Shown piece after piece: positions 1 through 7,388 of a stretch of DNA of 10,081 nt (the stretch's first letter is position 1; each line of letters begins with the position of its first letter). Under the pieces are notes generated by a model. That model did not search any database and had not been told where the DNA came from. It was given only the letters and a program-made list of their open reading frames with translations. A program made the translations under genes and the position numbers. The DNA is from Alphaproteobacteria bacterium. Lineage in GTDB: Bacteria; Pseudomonadota; Alphaproteobacteria; Micavibrionales; Micavibrionaceae. The stretch spans positions 1 through 10,081 of the forward strand of contig JAUILO010000091.1 of NCBI GenBank assembly GCA_030432775.1, read 5' to 3'.

Positions 1-3000
1 AATCATTCATGTCCTGATTCATCTTGTCTTGATCGCGCTGACTTTGTTCGTCCATTGCCTCTTTGAGCTGCTCCATCAACTCTTCCAACTGCTCTTTGTC
101 AGATTTTTGCTGCTCGCCGTTTTGCTGTTCAGAATTATCTTCCTGCTGACTATCTTTAGATTGGCTGTCCTGTGCATCGCTATCAGGGCTATCGCTCAGT
201 TCCTGATTCATCTTATCCTGATCACGTGCATCCTGATCCTCCAGTGCCTCTTTCAACTGGTCCATCATGTCTTGCATTTGATCTTGTGCAGATTTTTCCT
301 GATTATTCTGATCCGCAGACTGGTTATCCTCCGGATCACTATCCAGCGCATCGCTCATCTCTCGGTTCAGCTTATCCTGATCGCGTTGATCTTGGTCTTG
401 CATGGCGTCTTTAAGACGATCCATCATCTCCTGTAATTGATCTTGCTCGGATTTTGGTTCGCTATCGCCCTGCTTGGAATTGTCTTGATCAAGACTATCC
501 TGATCCAGCCCATCTTGCTGCTGGTTATCTTGATCACTATCAGGAGCATCACTCATCTCCTGTTTCATCTTGTCCTGATCGCGCATGTCTTTGTCATCGA
601 CAGCTTCTTTGATCTGATCCATGATTTCTTGCAGTTGTTCAGCCTCAGGCTCTTGGTTCGCATTATCTTGCTGCCCGCTACCTTCTTGCTCAGACTCCTG
701 CTTGCCTTGATCTGGCTCATTTGAATCTTGCTTACCCTGATCGTTCTGCTGTGGCTCAGACGCAGAAGATTGCTGATCTTGCTGTGAAGATTCTGACTGA
801 AAAGATTCTGGCTGAGTTTCTGATTCATCTGAATCAGAACGACCATCATCTTGCTGTGATTGCGATGGGTCGATACCCATATCATCAGAGGAATTATTCT
901 CGCTTTGTGATTTCTCGTCATCACTTTGTTCTGAGCGACTTTGTTCCGACTGGCCTTGTTCCGACTGACTTTGTTCCGACTGGTTGGGATCAGAGTCATT
1001 TTGGTCCGCAGCATCCTGCGGATCACTGTCCTGAGCCTGACTATCCTGCGATTCATGATCCTGCGACTGACTATTTTGCTCCGCGCTATCCTCAGGCGCA
1101 CTGTGCTGTGTCTCGTCCGGGCGTGGATCACTGGATGAATTACTTTCCTCATTAAACTCGCTTTTCAGATCATCCTGTTCACGGCCCTGCTCACTATTCT
1201 GTTCGTCACTAGACGCATCAGCCTTCTGATGTTCACTTTGCTGCGGATCTGCTTCTTGCTGCTTATTATCCTCAGTGCTTCCAGCTTCAGAAGAACCAGA
1301 CTGTGGATCGGCATCTTCAGGATCACCTGCTTGCGATTCCTGCGGCGTGCCGACCTGCGGGTCTTGCTGTGCAGGATCTTGCTGCTGCGGCTGATTTTGT
1401 GGCTGGTTTTGCGCATTTTGCTGCTGTTGCTTCGCACTGTTTTGCGGCGGCGTTGGCGGCGGTTCTTTAATTTCACGATCTAGCGCTTCAAGGCCAAGAT
1501 CCTGACGCAAGCTGTCTTCTAATTCCTGTAAAAGAACTTCCGCATCTTCTTTCAGGTAATAATCCCATATCTTTTCAATAATTTTATTACGCTGCGCGCT
1601 CAGTTCCTCTGCACGTTTTTTATAATATTTATAACCGAATAGCTTATCCGCAGGCCCTGGCTGCATTTTCTCCAGACCGTCATCACCAGCACATAAATCC
1701 ATCAAATAATTAAACTCGGCCGTCGGAAAACCGTTCAAACCCGGTTTTTGCGTAACGCCATCACGATATTCATCAAAATGCCGCGGATACGAATTCATTG
1801 TGACAAGTTTCGGATCAACCCCGACACTTAACCAGCCTGTCGGCGTGTCTTCGAATAAATCATTACCGCGATAAAACCCCATCTCGACCGAACGAATAGT
1901 ATTGATGAAGCGCTTGCGAGCTTTTTCTCTATATTCTTCCAGCGGCGTCTTGCCGGCTTCGTCCTCACTCTTGCCAAATAATTCAGCCAGATGTGACAAA
2001 ATCACATCAACATTATCCCTTAGAATTTTAAGCGGGCTGTTTTCTATGACGTGCTTAAGATGCTGGGTACGTAAAGATGTTTGCCCATAACCGCCAACAG
2101 TCAACAGATCATGGTTCAACGAGTATGAGTAATCTTGCGACAGGCGCTCCCCTTTATCTGAAGCATAACGATTCCATACATTATGTTCAGCCATAGTCCA
2201 GAGCATATTGCGCATTTGCCACTCAGCCGTTAACAAACGCAGCTTGATATAGTCTTCGGGCGGCATGTTTACGTTAACTTGCTTGCCCATAAAATTCTTT
2301 GTACCGGTCGCGGTATCGTATTCACCCTTGATTTCTTCGCGAATTTCATTGCTGCGATCAGGATATTGACGGCTGATGAAGCTATGCCCGATTTCACGGA
2401 ATAAAAGACTTCTCGTATGTTCAAAACCAGCAACTAAGGCGCTCATCAAATCGACATTGATCTGGTTATCCTTCGGGGTATATTTAAAACCCGTTCCCGG
2501 TATTCCATATGCAAATTTTACGTCTGTACGTCGCATTTCTTCGGATAAGAATCGCGCATGATTTGTAAGTTCGCCAACCGCAGCAGGCGCGCCAATCAGC
2601 TTTTCCCAAAAAGGCGCTCCGGCAAGGTTTTTGATCTTATTGGCATTTGCTACATGTGGCGCAGCATCTGCGGGCGTATTATCCCAAAGCACTGAATATG
2701 CTTCCATATTCTTTTCCATATGGACAAGTGCCGCCCCCCATAAAAGCTGGGTTTCAGGTTTATTCAAATTAGGGATAACATCTAGGTCACCAGTCGCCAT
2801 GACCTGTTTTACATTTTCGTATTCTTCAAGAACCATTTTGCTATTGGTAGAAGAAGACGCAATTCTTGCGACAAAGCGTTCTAGACTATCTTCATCAAAT
2901 TCGGAATTTTTTCTATCGACCAGAGTCGACAACTCAATACGCAGCTTCGTGAGCTTGACATCCAAGATGGAGTCAATATGAAATTGCTTTGCGCGACTTT

Positions 3001-3022
3001 GTTCGTTGAAACGACGCTTCAT
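1..3022 (-). CDS. Giant acidic/Gln-rich repeat protein with degenerate zincin-like motif, C-terminus beyond window
   Basis: An uninterrupted frame reads from ATG at 3022 to the left edge, giving 1007 residues with no stop. Residues 1-520 have ordinary globular composition, with no signal peptide or membrane segment, so the protein is probably cytoplasmic. Residues 206-214 include F-R-E-I-G-H-S (R209, E210, H213). This resembles the HExxH helix of zinc peptidases, but Arg replaces the first His, and the downstream stretch (D-R-S-N-E-I-R-E-E-I) is acidic. From P521 a proline/glutamine stretch opens a long linker of Gln, Ser, Asp and Glu, followed from residue 795 by four charged repeats. The start is supported by its position after an AT-rich intergenic region and by ordinary coding sequence directly from M-K-R-R-F; a weak AGAG lies just upstream. 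The layout of N-domain plus acidic linker recalls CobT-like and MoxR-associated proteins that end in a VWA domain. That is inference, because no VWA (DxSxS) motif is inside the window. Function unknown. Confidence 0.9.
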   Translation of the reverse strand, partial: MKRRFNEQSRAKQFHIDSILDVKLTKLRIELSTLVDRKNSEFDEDSLERFVARIASSSTNSKMVLEEYENVKQVMATGDLDVIPNLNKPETQLLWGAALVHMEKNMEAYSVLWDNTPADAAPHVANANKIKNLAGAPFWEKLIGAPAAVGELTNHARFLSEEMRRTDVKFAYGIPGTGFKYTPKDNQINVDLMSALVAGFEHTRSLLFREIGHSFISRQYPDRSNEIREEIKGEYDTATGTKNFMGKQVNVNMPPEDYIKLRLLTAEWQMRNMLWTMAEHNVWNRYASDKGERLSQDYSYSLNHDLLTVGGYGQTSLRTQHLKHVIENSPLKILRDNVDVILSHLAELFGKSEDEAGKTPLEEYREKARKRFINTIRSVEMGFYRGNDLFEDTPTGWLSVGVDPKLVTMNSYPRHFDEYRDGVTQKPGLNGFPTAEFNYLMDLCAGDDGLEKMQPGPADKLFGYKYYKKRAEELSAQRNKIIEKIWDYYLKEDAEVLLQELEDSLRQDLGLEALDREIKEPPPTPPQNSAKQQQQNAQNQPQNQPQQQDPAQQDPQVGTPQESQAGDPEDADPQSGSSEAGSTEDNKQQEADPQQSEHQKADASSDEQNSEQGREQDDLKSEFNEESNSSSDPRPDETQHSAPEDSAEQNSQSQDHESQDSQAQDSDPQDAADQNDSDPNQSEQSQSEQGQSEQSRSEQSDDEKSQSENNSSDDMGIDPSQSQQDDGRSDSDESETQPESFQSESSQQDQQSSASEPQQNDQGKQDSNEPDQGKQESEQEGSGQQDNANQEPEAEQLQEIMDQIKEAVDDKDMRDQDKMKQEMSDAPDSDQDNQQQDGLDQDSLDQDNSKQGDSEPKSEQDQLQEMMDRLKDAMQDQDQRDQDKLNREMSDALDSDPEDNQSADQNNQEKSAQDQMQDMMDQLKEALEDQDARDQDKMNQELSDSPDSDAQDSQSKDSQQEDNSEQQNGEQQKSDKEQLEELMEQLKEAMDEQSQRDQDKMNQDMND
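2..640 (-). repeat. Four 36-residue charged coding repeats
   Basis: Within the giant protein, a 36-residue (108-base) unit recurs at 533-640, 335-442, 176-283 and 2-94. The last copy is cut by the window edge after 31 residues. These are residues 795-830, 861-896, 914-949 and 977-1007. Each unit reads about (E/D)QLQEMMDQLKEAM, then a few D/Q/K residues, then RDQDKMNQEMSDAPDSD. The first half looks like an amphipathic helix with Leu/Met spacing. The spacers between units are 30, 17 and 27 residues of Gln/Asp/Ser. The copies differ at many positions, so this is an old duplication kept at the protein level rather than a fresh DNA repeat. More copies may lie to the left. Confidence 0.9.
926..985 (-). 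repeat. 15-base tandem repeat, four units, in the linker
   Basis: TTGTT recurs exactly every 15 bases at 926, 941, 956 and 971. The three right-hand units share TTGTTCCGACTG. On the coding strand each unit gives a five-residue step built on S-E-Q (QSEQS, QSEQG and similar). Because 15 is a multiple of three, gain or loss of units would keep the frame, so linker length could vary between strains. Confidence 0.8.
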
Positions 3023-3161
3023 ACTCTAAAATAGGCGATCAAAAACACTTAGCGTATTTTTCCTTCAGCCTATATCCCTGTTCATTTTTTATTTTTATAA
3101 ACTTTTTATATATTCACTCATATCACAGCGATGATGAGTTTAAAAGGGATGAAATAACAAC

Positions 3162-3245
3162 ATGAAACAAAATATGAAAATGACAGCAGGCCTGAATGAC
3201 AGTTTAAAAAAATACAGATTGCGCCACGCATATAATCACCCATAA
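3162..3245 (+). CDS. Possible 27-residue small protein (doubtful)
   Basis: ATG at 3162 opens a 27-codon frame closed by TAA at 3243-3245. The product starts M-K-Q-N-M-K-M-T-A-G and is basic, rich in Lys, Asn, Arg and His, with no membrane segment or known motif. An AAAAGGGA stretch lies upstream at about 3141-3149, somewhat far from the ATG for a ribosome site. Frames this short arise by chance in AT-rich gaps. It could equally be part of the leader of the exported-protein gene 86 bases downstream. Confidence 0.15.
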   Translation: MKQNMKMTAGLNDSLKKYRLRHAYNHP

Positions 3246-3322
3246 CCAGCTTATTGATTTAAGCGCGGCTTAACTTGCGTTTAACAGCCTTCATGATATC
3301 CTTAAAGATTACGGACCGGCAT

Positions 3323-3328
3323 GGAGAG
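3323..3328 (+). promoter_or_regulatory. Ribosome binding site fixing the start of the exported protein
   Basis: GGAGAG lies three bases before ATG 3332. The same frame is open further up to an ATG at 3275, but that start lacks a good site and would add 19 charged residues before the signal peptide. The spacer is shorter than usual, yet the signal peptide right after ATG 3332 supports this choice. Confidence 0.6.
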
Positions 3329-3331
3329 TAC

Positions 3332-4354
3332 ATGTTAAACCGCCTCTATATCACAGCATTAACACTGTTTTTTGCCTTATCCGTCCAGCAACATGCCTGG
3401 GCGCAGGATTCCTATAAAAATGCCCTGCAAAAACTTACCCAGCAACAGCGCGATTACCTTGATTATATCGATAACGAAATTGATAGCGTTGTCATTCCTA
3501 TCAATTCAATCACAGTATATAATAACGCCCTGCGTGCCTGCACGTCTATTGATACCGATATAGCCACGCAATACAAAACAAAGCTGCGTAACTATACTTT
3601 ACGACAACTGGATCTACAGGCCGCCAATACCAACTCGTTTGATGATAAGATTAAAAGAGTAGACTTCATCGATAAAACTATTTTAGCAAACCGCATTGAA
3701 AGACAGCGACAAAGAAAATCGGAGCTATTCTTAAGCAATGCCGAAGCATCCGCAAAAACAGCAAATAATTCATATTGCCAAGGCATAAAAGCCGAACTGG
3801 ATAAATACGCGGCTCCTTATGCGCCGGTTCATCCCGAAATCTCTTTTGGCAATACAATGCTTCTTAAACTGCCAAATTCCAGTTCATGCAATATAGGAAC
3901 ACAAATTCAAACCCCAAAGAACGAAACTATTAGCTTAATCATTGTCTTCAGAGTAGAAAATGGCCGCTCGCAACTCGAATTCAGTACAAAGATATTCGGC
4001 GCAGATCGTGCGCCGCTTAACGTCGAAGATGCATGGATTAATTTTGGTCTATTCGACACAAGAACAACGGCAGAATACCAGAATAAGAACACACAAACCC
4101 TGATCGGCACCATGCCCATGCAATATATAGCCGGAGTACTTTACGGGCTTCGTGATGGTGACATCACCACATCAGGCAGAATCAAACAATGGAATAAGCC
4201 ATTTAACCTGACTTTAGGCCCCGCCAGCGCTTCGGATCTCAATCAGATGACAAGCTGCATTGCCAAGATAGAGCCCAGATTAAAAGAGGCTCTCAAAAAC
4301 TATCATTTTTCCGTCGATACCGAGATCGTTAACACACACACAGTCGCACCGTAA
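3332..4354 (+). CDS. Exported protein of unknown function
   Basis: The 340-residue product begins with a textbook Sec signal peptide: M-L-N-R, a hydrophobic core (residues 5-18), then A-W-A at 22-24 followed by Q25. This predicts cleavage after A24 and a mature protein of 316 residues in the periplasm or outside the cell. There is no lipobox cysteine and no later membrane helix. Residues 25 to about 165 are polar, Gln/Lys/Arg/Asp-rich and look mainly helical. The rest (from about H170) has alternating hydrophobic patterns typical of beta strands. The mature protein has four cysteines, an even number that would allow two disulfides. I recognise no family or catalytic motif. The gene stands alone, divergent from the giant repeat protein and convergent with the tRNA. 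It shares a promoter region with the giant gene, but a functional link is only a guess. Confidence 0.88.
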   Translation: MLNRLYITALTLFFALSVQQHAWAQDSYKNALQKLTQQQRDYLDYIDNEIDSVVIPINSITVYNNALRACTSIDTDIATQYKTKLRNYTLRQLDLQAANTNSFDDKIKRVDFIDKTILANRIERQRQRKSELFLSNAEASAKTANNSYCQGIKAELDKYAAPYAPVHPEISFGNTMLLKLPNSSSCNIGTQIQTPKNETISLIIVFRVENGRSQLEFSTKIFGADRAPLNVEDAWINFGLFDTRTTAEYQNKNTQTLIGTMPMQYIAGVLYGLRDGDITTSGRIKQWNKPFNLTLGPASASDLNQMTSCIAKIEPRLKEALKNYHFSVDTEIVNTHTVAP

Positions 4355-4559
4355 CACTTATAGCGTTTTATAGGGTTATTACACTACATAACAGCCCTTC
4401 TAATATTTGGATAGATAGTGATCTAAACACACGCAAGACGATTCAAAGAATTATCTTCTCTGAGGGCTTAACTTACGGCCACACTATAGGGAATTTTCGG
4501 AAACCTGCTGAGCCGCTTCTATTCTCGTTTTTCAAGGAAAATGAGGGAAAAGCCCCAAA
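4355..4559. other. Intergenic region between convergent exported-protein gene and tRNA
   Basis: These 205 bases should hold the 3' ends of two convergent transcripts. After the stop codon there is only a direct repeat, TTATAG-cgtt-TTATAG, not a hairpin. On the tRNA side, the minus strand just past the CCA end reads GGGG-CTTT-TCCC, a possible four-pair stem (one G-U), followed by a T-rich TCATTTTCC; this is a weak terminator candidate at about 4535-4556. No reading frame here looks coding. Confidence 0.4.
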
Positions 4560-4636
4560 TGGCGCGCCCTAGAGGATTCGAACCTCTGACCTTTGGCTCC
4601 GGAAACCAACGCTCTATCCAGCTGAGCTAAGGGCGC
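4560..4636 (-). tRNA. tRNA-Arg (anticodon CCG)
   Basis: The minus strand folds as a complete 77-base cloverleaf. The acceptor stem GCGCCCT/AGGGCGC has seven pairs. The D arm contains GCTC/GAGC. The anticodon stem TTGGT/GCCAA encloses loop TTCCGGA, placing CCG at positions 34-36. The variable loop is AGGTC, and the T arm is AGAGG/CCTCT around TTCGAAT. The discriminator is G, and CCA is encoded in the gene. Anticodon CCG reads the arginine codon CGG. No second copy of the tRNA 3' end is present in the window, so there is no sign of an integrated element using it. Confidence 0.97.
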
Positions 4637-4652
4637 ATATACCCTGACGGAT

Positions 4653-4681
4653 ATATAATTTCTACATATATAATGGAACAA
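4653..4681 (-). promoter_or_regulatory. Probable sigma-70 promoter of tRNA-Arg
   Basis: On the minus strand, TTGTTC (4676-4681) and TTATAT (4653-4658) are separated by exactly 17 bases, resembling TTGACA/TATAAT. Transcription would begin roughly ten bases before the mature tRNA 5' end at 4636, leaving a short leader for RNase P to remove. It lies beyond the stop codon of the antiporter gene, so the tRNA can be transcribed on its own even though it points the same way. Confidence 0.5.
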
Positions 4682-4753
4682 AACGCCGATGTACAACAGT
4701 ATAAAGTTCCATCGCGCTTTTACTATATCGTTCTTTTAACATTATACGACAGC

Positions 4754-6487
4754 TTAAGCGCTCAACAATTCCATGCCCTGCCCGTCACCTTTGGTTGCGC
4801 TCATATTATCAAGCAGCGCTGCGCGCTCTTCTTCGATCCACTCATGGATGTTTTCTTCCGTCGCGCCCAATTCGCGCAATACAGCACAAGTCATCTCAAG
4901 ACCGGGCGGAATACCGCGATCAGGAAACGGAATTAAACCAATCTCGGAAAATCGTGCGGCTTCCACAGAATCCGATACAGCCACGAAACGAAGCAAGTTC
5001 GGGTAAAGGCGCTCCATAATCGGCGTAAGCTGCTTTGAAATCTCATAACGGCGAATAGCTATACACATTGCGCGCGACTGACTAACGCCCAGAACATCCC
5101 AGAATCTGAAATCGGATGGATCTCCATAAGCCACCGTATATCCGGCAGACGTTGATTCAAGAAAGCGCGAACGATCCCAATCAATCGCGATATAAGGTAT
5201 TTTGTGGTAACTACAGCCACGCGCCAATGTACAGCCAATTTCGTTCATGCCAACAATAAACACCGGACTATTCATCGCCGGATTACGCAAATGCTTCGGA
5301 CAGTTTGAAATCGTATCTTCGATATTGGCACAGACATGAAGGCTCCACTTACGGGCAAAAATCATTAATATCGGCGTAATCATCATACTCACCGCCGTAG
5401 CAGCAATCAGCTGCGATACGAAATCCGGTGCAATGCCGGACTTAACCGCCGCCATACCCAAAACAACAAAACCAAACTCACTGCCTTGGGATAGCAAAAA
5501 TGAAAGCTCGAGCGTTTGATGCATCGGCCTTTTAAATGCCATAGCCAGCGGCGCTATAACAAACAGCTTCAGACCAATAATCACCGCGACAAGTCCGGCA
5601 ATTACCTGCGCCTGATCAACCAGTAAGATCGGATCCAGAACCATACCGACAGTGATAAAGAAAAACGCAAGCAGCAAACTACGGAAAGGACGCAGCTCGG
5701 TCTGGATCAGAACACGGAATGGCGTTTCGCCTAAAACCATACCCGCCAAAAACGCGCCCAGCGTTAAAGATAGTCCCGTAACTCCCGTACCTAGGGCAAG
5801 TGCAATAACCACAAGTAACCCAAACACGGTAAACATTTCCGGATCTTCGAATTTTGTAATCAACTTCATGATAGGCGTTAAGACCAGATAACCAATCACC
5901 ATCACAGCAAAAAATGCAATACTACCCTTAACAAATGTACCTAAAACCAACGGCCCAAGCTCTTCGCCCTGTCCGATACCATCAACAAGAATTAAAAGGA
6001 AAATCGCGGCAATATCCTGAAAAATAAGAACGGCTTTTGCCTTTTCACCAACGGGCGAGCCTGTCTGTTTTAAATCTGCAAGCACCTGAACAACAACAGC
6101 CGTTGAAGACAGCGCAAGTGTAAAACCCAGCACAACAGCCATTTCCGCAGTAACACCAAACATCGCAAGCAAAAACACAGAAAACAACCCGCCACAAATA
6201 ATCATTTGCAAAGGCGCAAACCCAAATAAAGTTCTTCGCCGCGACCACACAGATTTAATGGAGAAATGAAGCCCGATATCAAACAGCAAGAACATCAGCC
6301 CCATCTTGGCGAGCAAGGCAGTCGTTTTATTTTCTTCGATTAAATCAAGTCCGTAAGGGCCAAGAAACACACCTGCTATCAAAAATCCGATGATCGGGCT
6401 TACCCTGATAAATCTGGAAATCACCAATACAGCAAACCCTACTGCTAAAAGTATAAATGCACTTATTAATACTTCAAATCCTGCCAT
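4754..6487 (-). CDS. CPA2 (Kef-type) monovalent cation:proton antiporter with C-terminal RCK_N-like domain
   Basis: The 577-residue inner-membrane protein has about 12-13 hydrophobic segments in residues 1-380. Kef-family landmarks are visible: a helix with F-L-L-F-D-I-G-L at 66-73, L-S-S-T-A-V at 126-131, F-Q-D-I-A at 156-160 with the conserved Asp159, and L-S-Q-G-S-E-F-G-F at 332-340. From about residue 407 a Rossmann-like regulatory domain follows, with a beta strand V-F-I-V-G, an acidic strand end I-D436-W-D, and Y-G-D-P at 454-457. These match the RCK_N/TrkA-N fold that binds NAD(H) or similar ligands in KefB/KefC. The glycine loop is G413-M-N-E-I-G418, where the usual GxGxxG has Asn in place of its middle Gly. 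No TrkA-C domain follows. It probably exchanges K+ or Na+ for protons. The start ATG 6487 follows AAGGCGG at a rather long spacing. It is 67 bases after the glycosyltransferase and may be the last gene of that operon. The exact ion and the type (KefB, KefC or another) cannot be told. Confidence 0.92.
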   Translation of the reverse strand: MAGFEVLISAFILLAVGFAVLVISRFIRVSPIIGFLIAGVFLGPYGLDLIEENKTTALLAKMGLMFLLFDIGLHFSIKSVWSRRRTLFGFAPLQMIICGGLFSVFLLAMFGVTAEMAVVLGFTLALSSTAVVVQVLADLKQTGSPVGEKAKAVLIFQDIAAIFLLILVDGIGQGEELGPLVLGTFVKGSIAFFAVMVIGYLVLTPIMKLITKFEDPEMFTVFGLLVVIALALGTGVTGLSLTLGAFLAGMVLGETPFRVLIQTELRPFRSLLLAFFFITVGMVLDPILLVDQAQVIAGLVAVIIGLKLFVIAPLAMAFKRPMHQTLELSFLLSQGSEFGFVVLGMAAVKSGIAPDFVSQLIAATAVSMMITPILMIFARKWSLHVCANIEDTISNCPKHLRNPAMNSPVFIVGMNEIGCTLARGCSYHKIPYIAIDWDRSRFLESTSAGYTVAYGDPSDFRFWDVLGVSQSRAMCIAIRRYEISKQLTPIMERLYPNLLRFVAVSDSVEAARFSEIGLIPFPDRGIPPGLEMTCAVLRELGATEENIHEWIEEERAALLDNMSATKGDGQGMELLSA

Positions 6488-6554
6488 TTATGTCTATTTA
6501 CCGCCTTTTTAGTTTATTTGTTATTTTCTTTATTTATCACCCGGCAGGACTGTT

Positions 6555-7355
6555 TTACGTTGGGCCGCCTGGCGATGGTTTACTCTTCGTTGGTTCGGAA
6601 TTCGTAGATTGTTGAGCTTTATTCAATCCTTTGATCGTATATGACACCATATCAATACATGATTCAAAAAAGCTTCGCCCCAAATGTTCCCGGTGTACCT
6701 GCCAGCGATACTGAAGCTGTTTTGGTTTACTTTTCCAGAATTTCTCCGGCGCAACGCGGTAATCAACAAGGTCTTCATCCATAACATGAACTTTGGCACC
6801 GCCAGCCATAATATCCATCCAGCACGCGTAATCCTGCGCACGCTTTATATCCGGAAAATGGATATCAGGATGCGCCTGTTTATCAATAATCAGTGATGAT
6901 GTCGTAATCACATTTTCGGTTAGCATTTCGTCCCATCCAGCGACCAGCAATCTTGGCTCATAAGACCCAATAATTTCGCCATTGGGCGCGACGACCGTTG
7001 CATATGTTGAACATAAGGTCGCGCCTGTTCGCTCCATATAGTCAAGCTGGCGCTCCAACTTTTCCGAATTCCACACATCATCGGCATCCAAAAATGCTAT
7101 ATAACGGCCTTCGGCCTGTTCCAAGGCCGCATTACGCACCGGCCCAGCACTGCCTTGCGGCGTATCAAAGAAGATTGTCTTGATACGCTCATCACGATCT
7201 GCGAATTCCTTTATAATCTCGGGCGTCCTATCCGTTGATCCGTCATCGGCAACAATTAATTCCCAATTACTGTATGTCTGTGACAAAACAGATTCAATCG
7301 CAGGAGAGATATCTTCTTCCTCGTTATGAGAAGGCATAATAATAGAAACCAACAT
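6555..7355 (-). CDS. Family 2 glycosyltransferase
   Basis: The 266-residue protein opens with the GT2 (GT-A fold) signature: V-S-I-I-M-P-S-H-N-E at 3-12, D-D-G-S-T-D at 37-42 for nucleotide binding, and D90-A-D92-D93, the DxD-type metal and sugar-nucleotide site. The stretch R-A-Q-D-Y-A-C-W at 172-179 sits where GT2 enzymes carry the ED/QD acid holding the catalytic base; here it is Q174-D175. There are no membrane helices. The tail after about 245 is polar, Ser/Pro/Lys-rich and probably disordered. It should transfer a sugar from a nucleotide donor during synthesis of a surface glycan or onto a protein; donor and acceptor are not readable. It starts 33 bases after the dehydratase stop, in the same operon. 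Confidence 0.95.
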   Translation of the reverse strand: MLVSIIMPSHNEEEDISPAIESVLSQTYSNWELIVADDGSTDRTPEIIKEFADRDERIKTIFFDTPQGSAGPVRNAALEQAEGRYIAFLDADDVWNSEKLERQLDYMERTGATLCSTYATVVAPNGEIIGSYEPRLLVAGWDEMLTENVITTSSLIIDKQAHPDIHFPDIKRAQDYACWMDIMAGGAKVHVMDEDLVDYRVAPEKFWKSKPKQLQYRWQVHREHLGRSFFESCIDMVSYTIKGLNKAQQSTNSEPTKSKPSPGGPT

Positions 7356-7362
7356 AATCCAA

Positions 7363-7370
7363 ACCTCCCT
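7363..7370 (-). promoter_or_regulatory. Strong ribosome binding site of the glycosyltransferase
   Basis: The minus strand reads AGGGAGGT seven bases before ATG 7355, an almost perfect match to the 16S rRNA tail and stronger than those of its operon neighbours. It fixes the glycosyltransferase start and suggests that gene is translated independently of the dehydratase upstream. Confidence 0.75.
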
Positions 7371-7388
7371 TAATATTCCAATTTATCA

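Larger units (their letters stand above)
3023..3331. promoter_or_regulatory. Divergent intergenic region, AT-rich
   Basis: This 309-base gap separates the start of the giant minus-strand gene from the start of the plus-strand exported-protein gene, so promoters for both should lie here. The stretch from about 3083 to 3125 is strongly AT-rich, with TATAAA- and TATATA-like runs usable in either direction. I could not fix a single -35/-10 pair with proper spacing. I see no clear inverted repeat, operator or RNA structure. Apart from the doubtful small reading frame at 3162-3245 it holds nothing I can name. Confidence 0.45.

Noticed and set aside
29..724. Leu/Ile-rich plus-strand reading frames (29-436 and 437-724) resembling small membrane proteins
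   Set aside because: They are the exact antisense of the Asp/Gln/Ser-rich repeats of the giant gene; GAT and CAA codons read backwards give Ile and Leu. No ribosome site or independent support.
1..1000. Repeated short motifs suggesting a CRISPR array or DNA satellite
   Set aside because: The repeats are imperfect, unevenly spaced and in frame with one protein; there are no identical repeats with unique spacers.
565..1476. Lys/Arg/Ser-rich minus-strand frames at 565-1152 and 1165-1476
   Set aside because: They lie in an alternative frame of the giant gene's low-complexity linker, which remains open throughout; the open frames are a by-product of the biased composition.
1..3022. Naming the giant gene cobT
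   Set aside because: Only the general layout (head plus acidic linker) is similar; no VWA domain is visible and there are no cobalamin genes nearby.
3275..3331. Upstream start (ATG 3275) for the exported protein
   Set aside because: It would put 19 polar residues ahead of a well-formed signal peptide, and the GGAGAG site points to ATG 3332.
4560..4636. tRNA-Arg as attachment site of a mobile element
   Set aside because: No integrase gene and no duplicated tRNA 3' end is visible in the window.
4673..4936. Plus-strand frame of 87 codons
   Set aside because: It starts within the tRNA promoter and runs antisense into the 3' end of the antiporter gene; no coding features.
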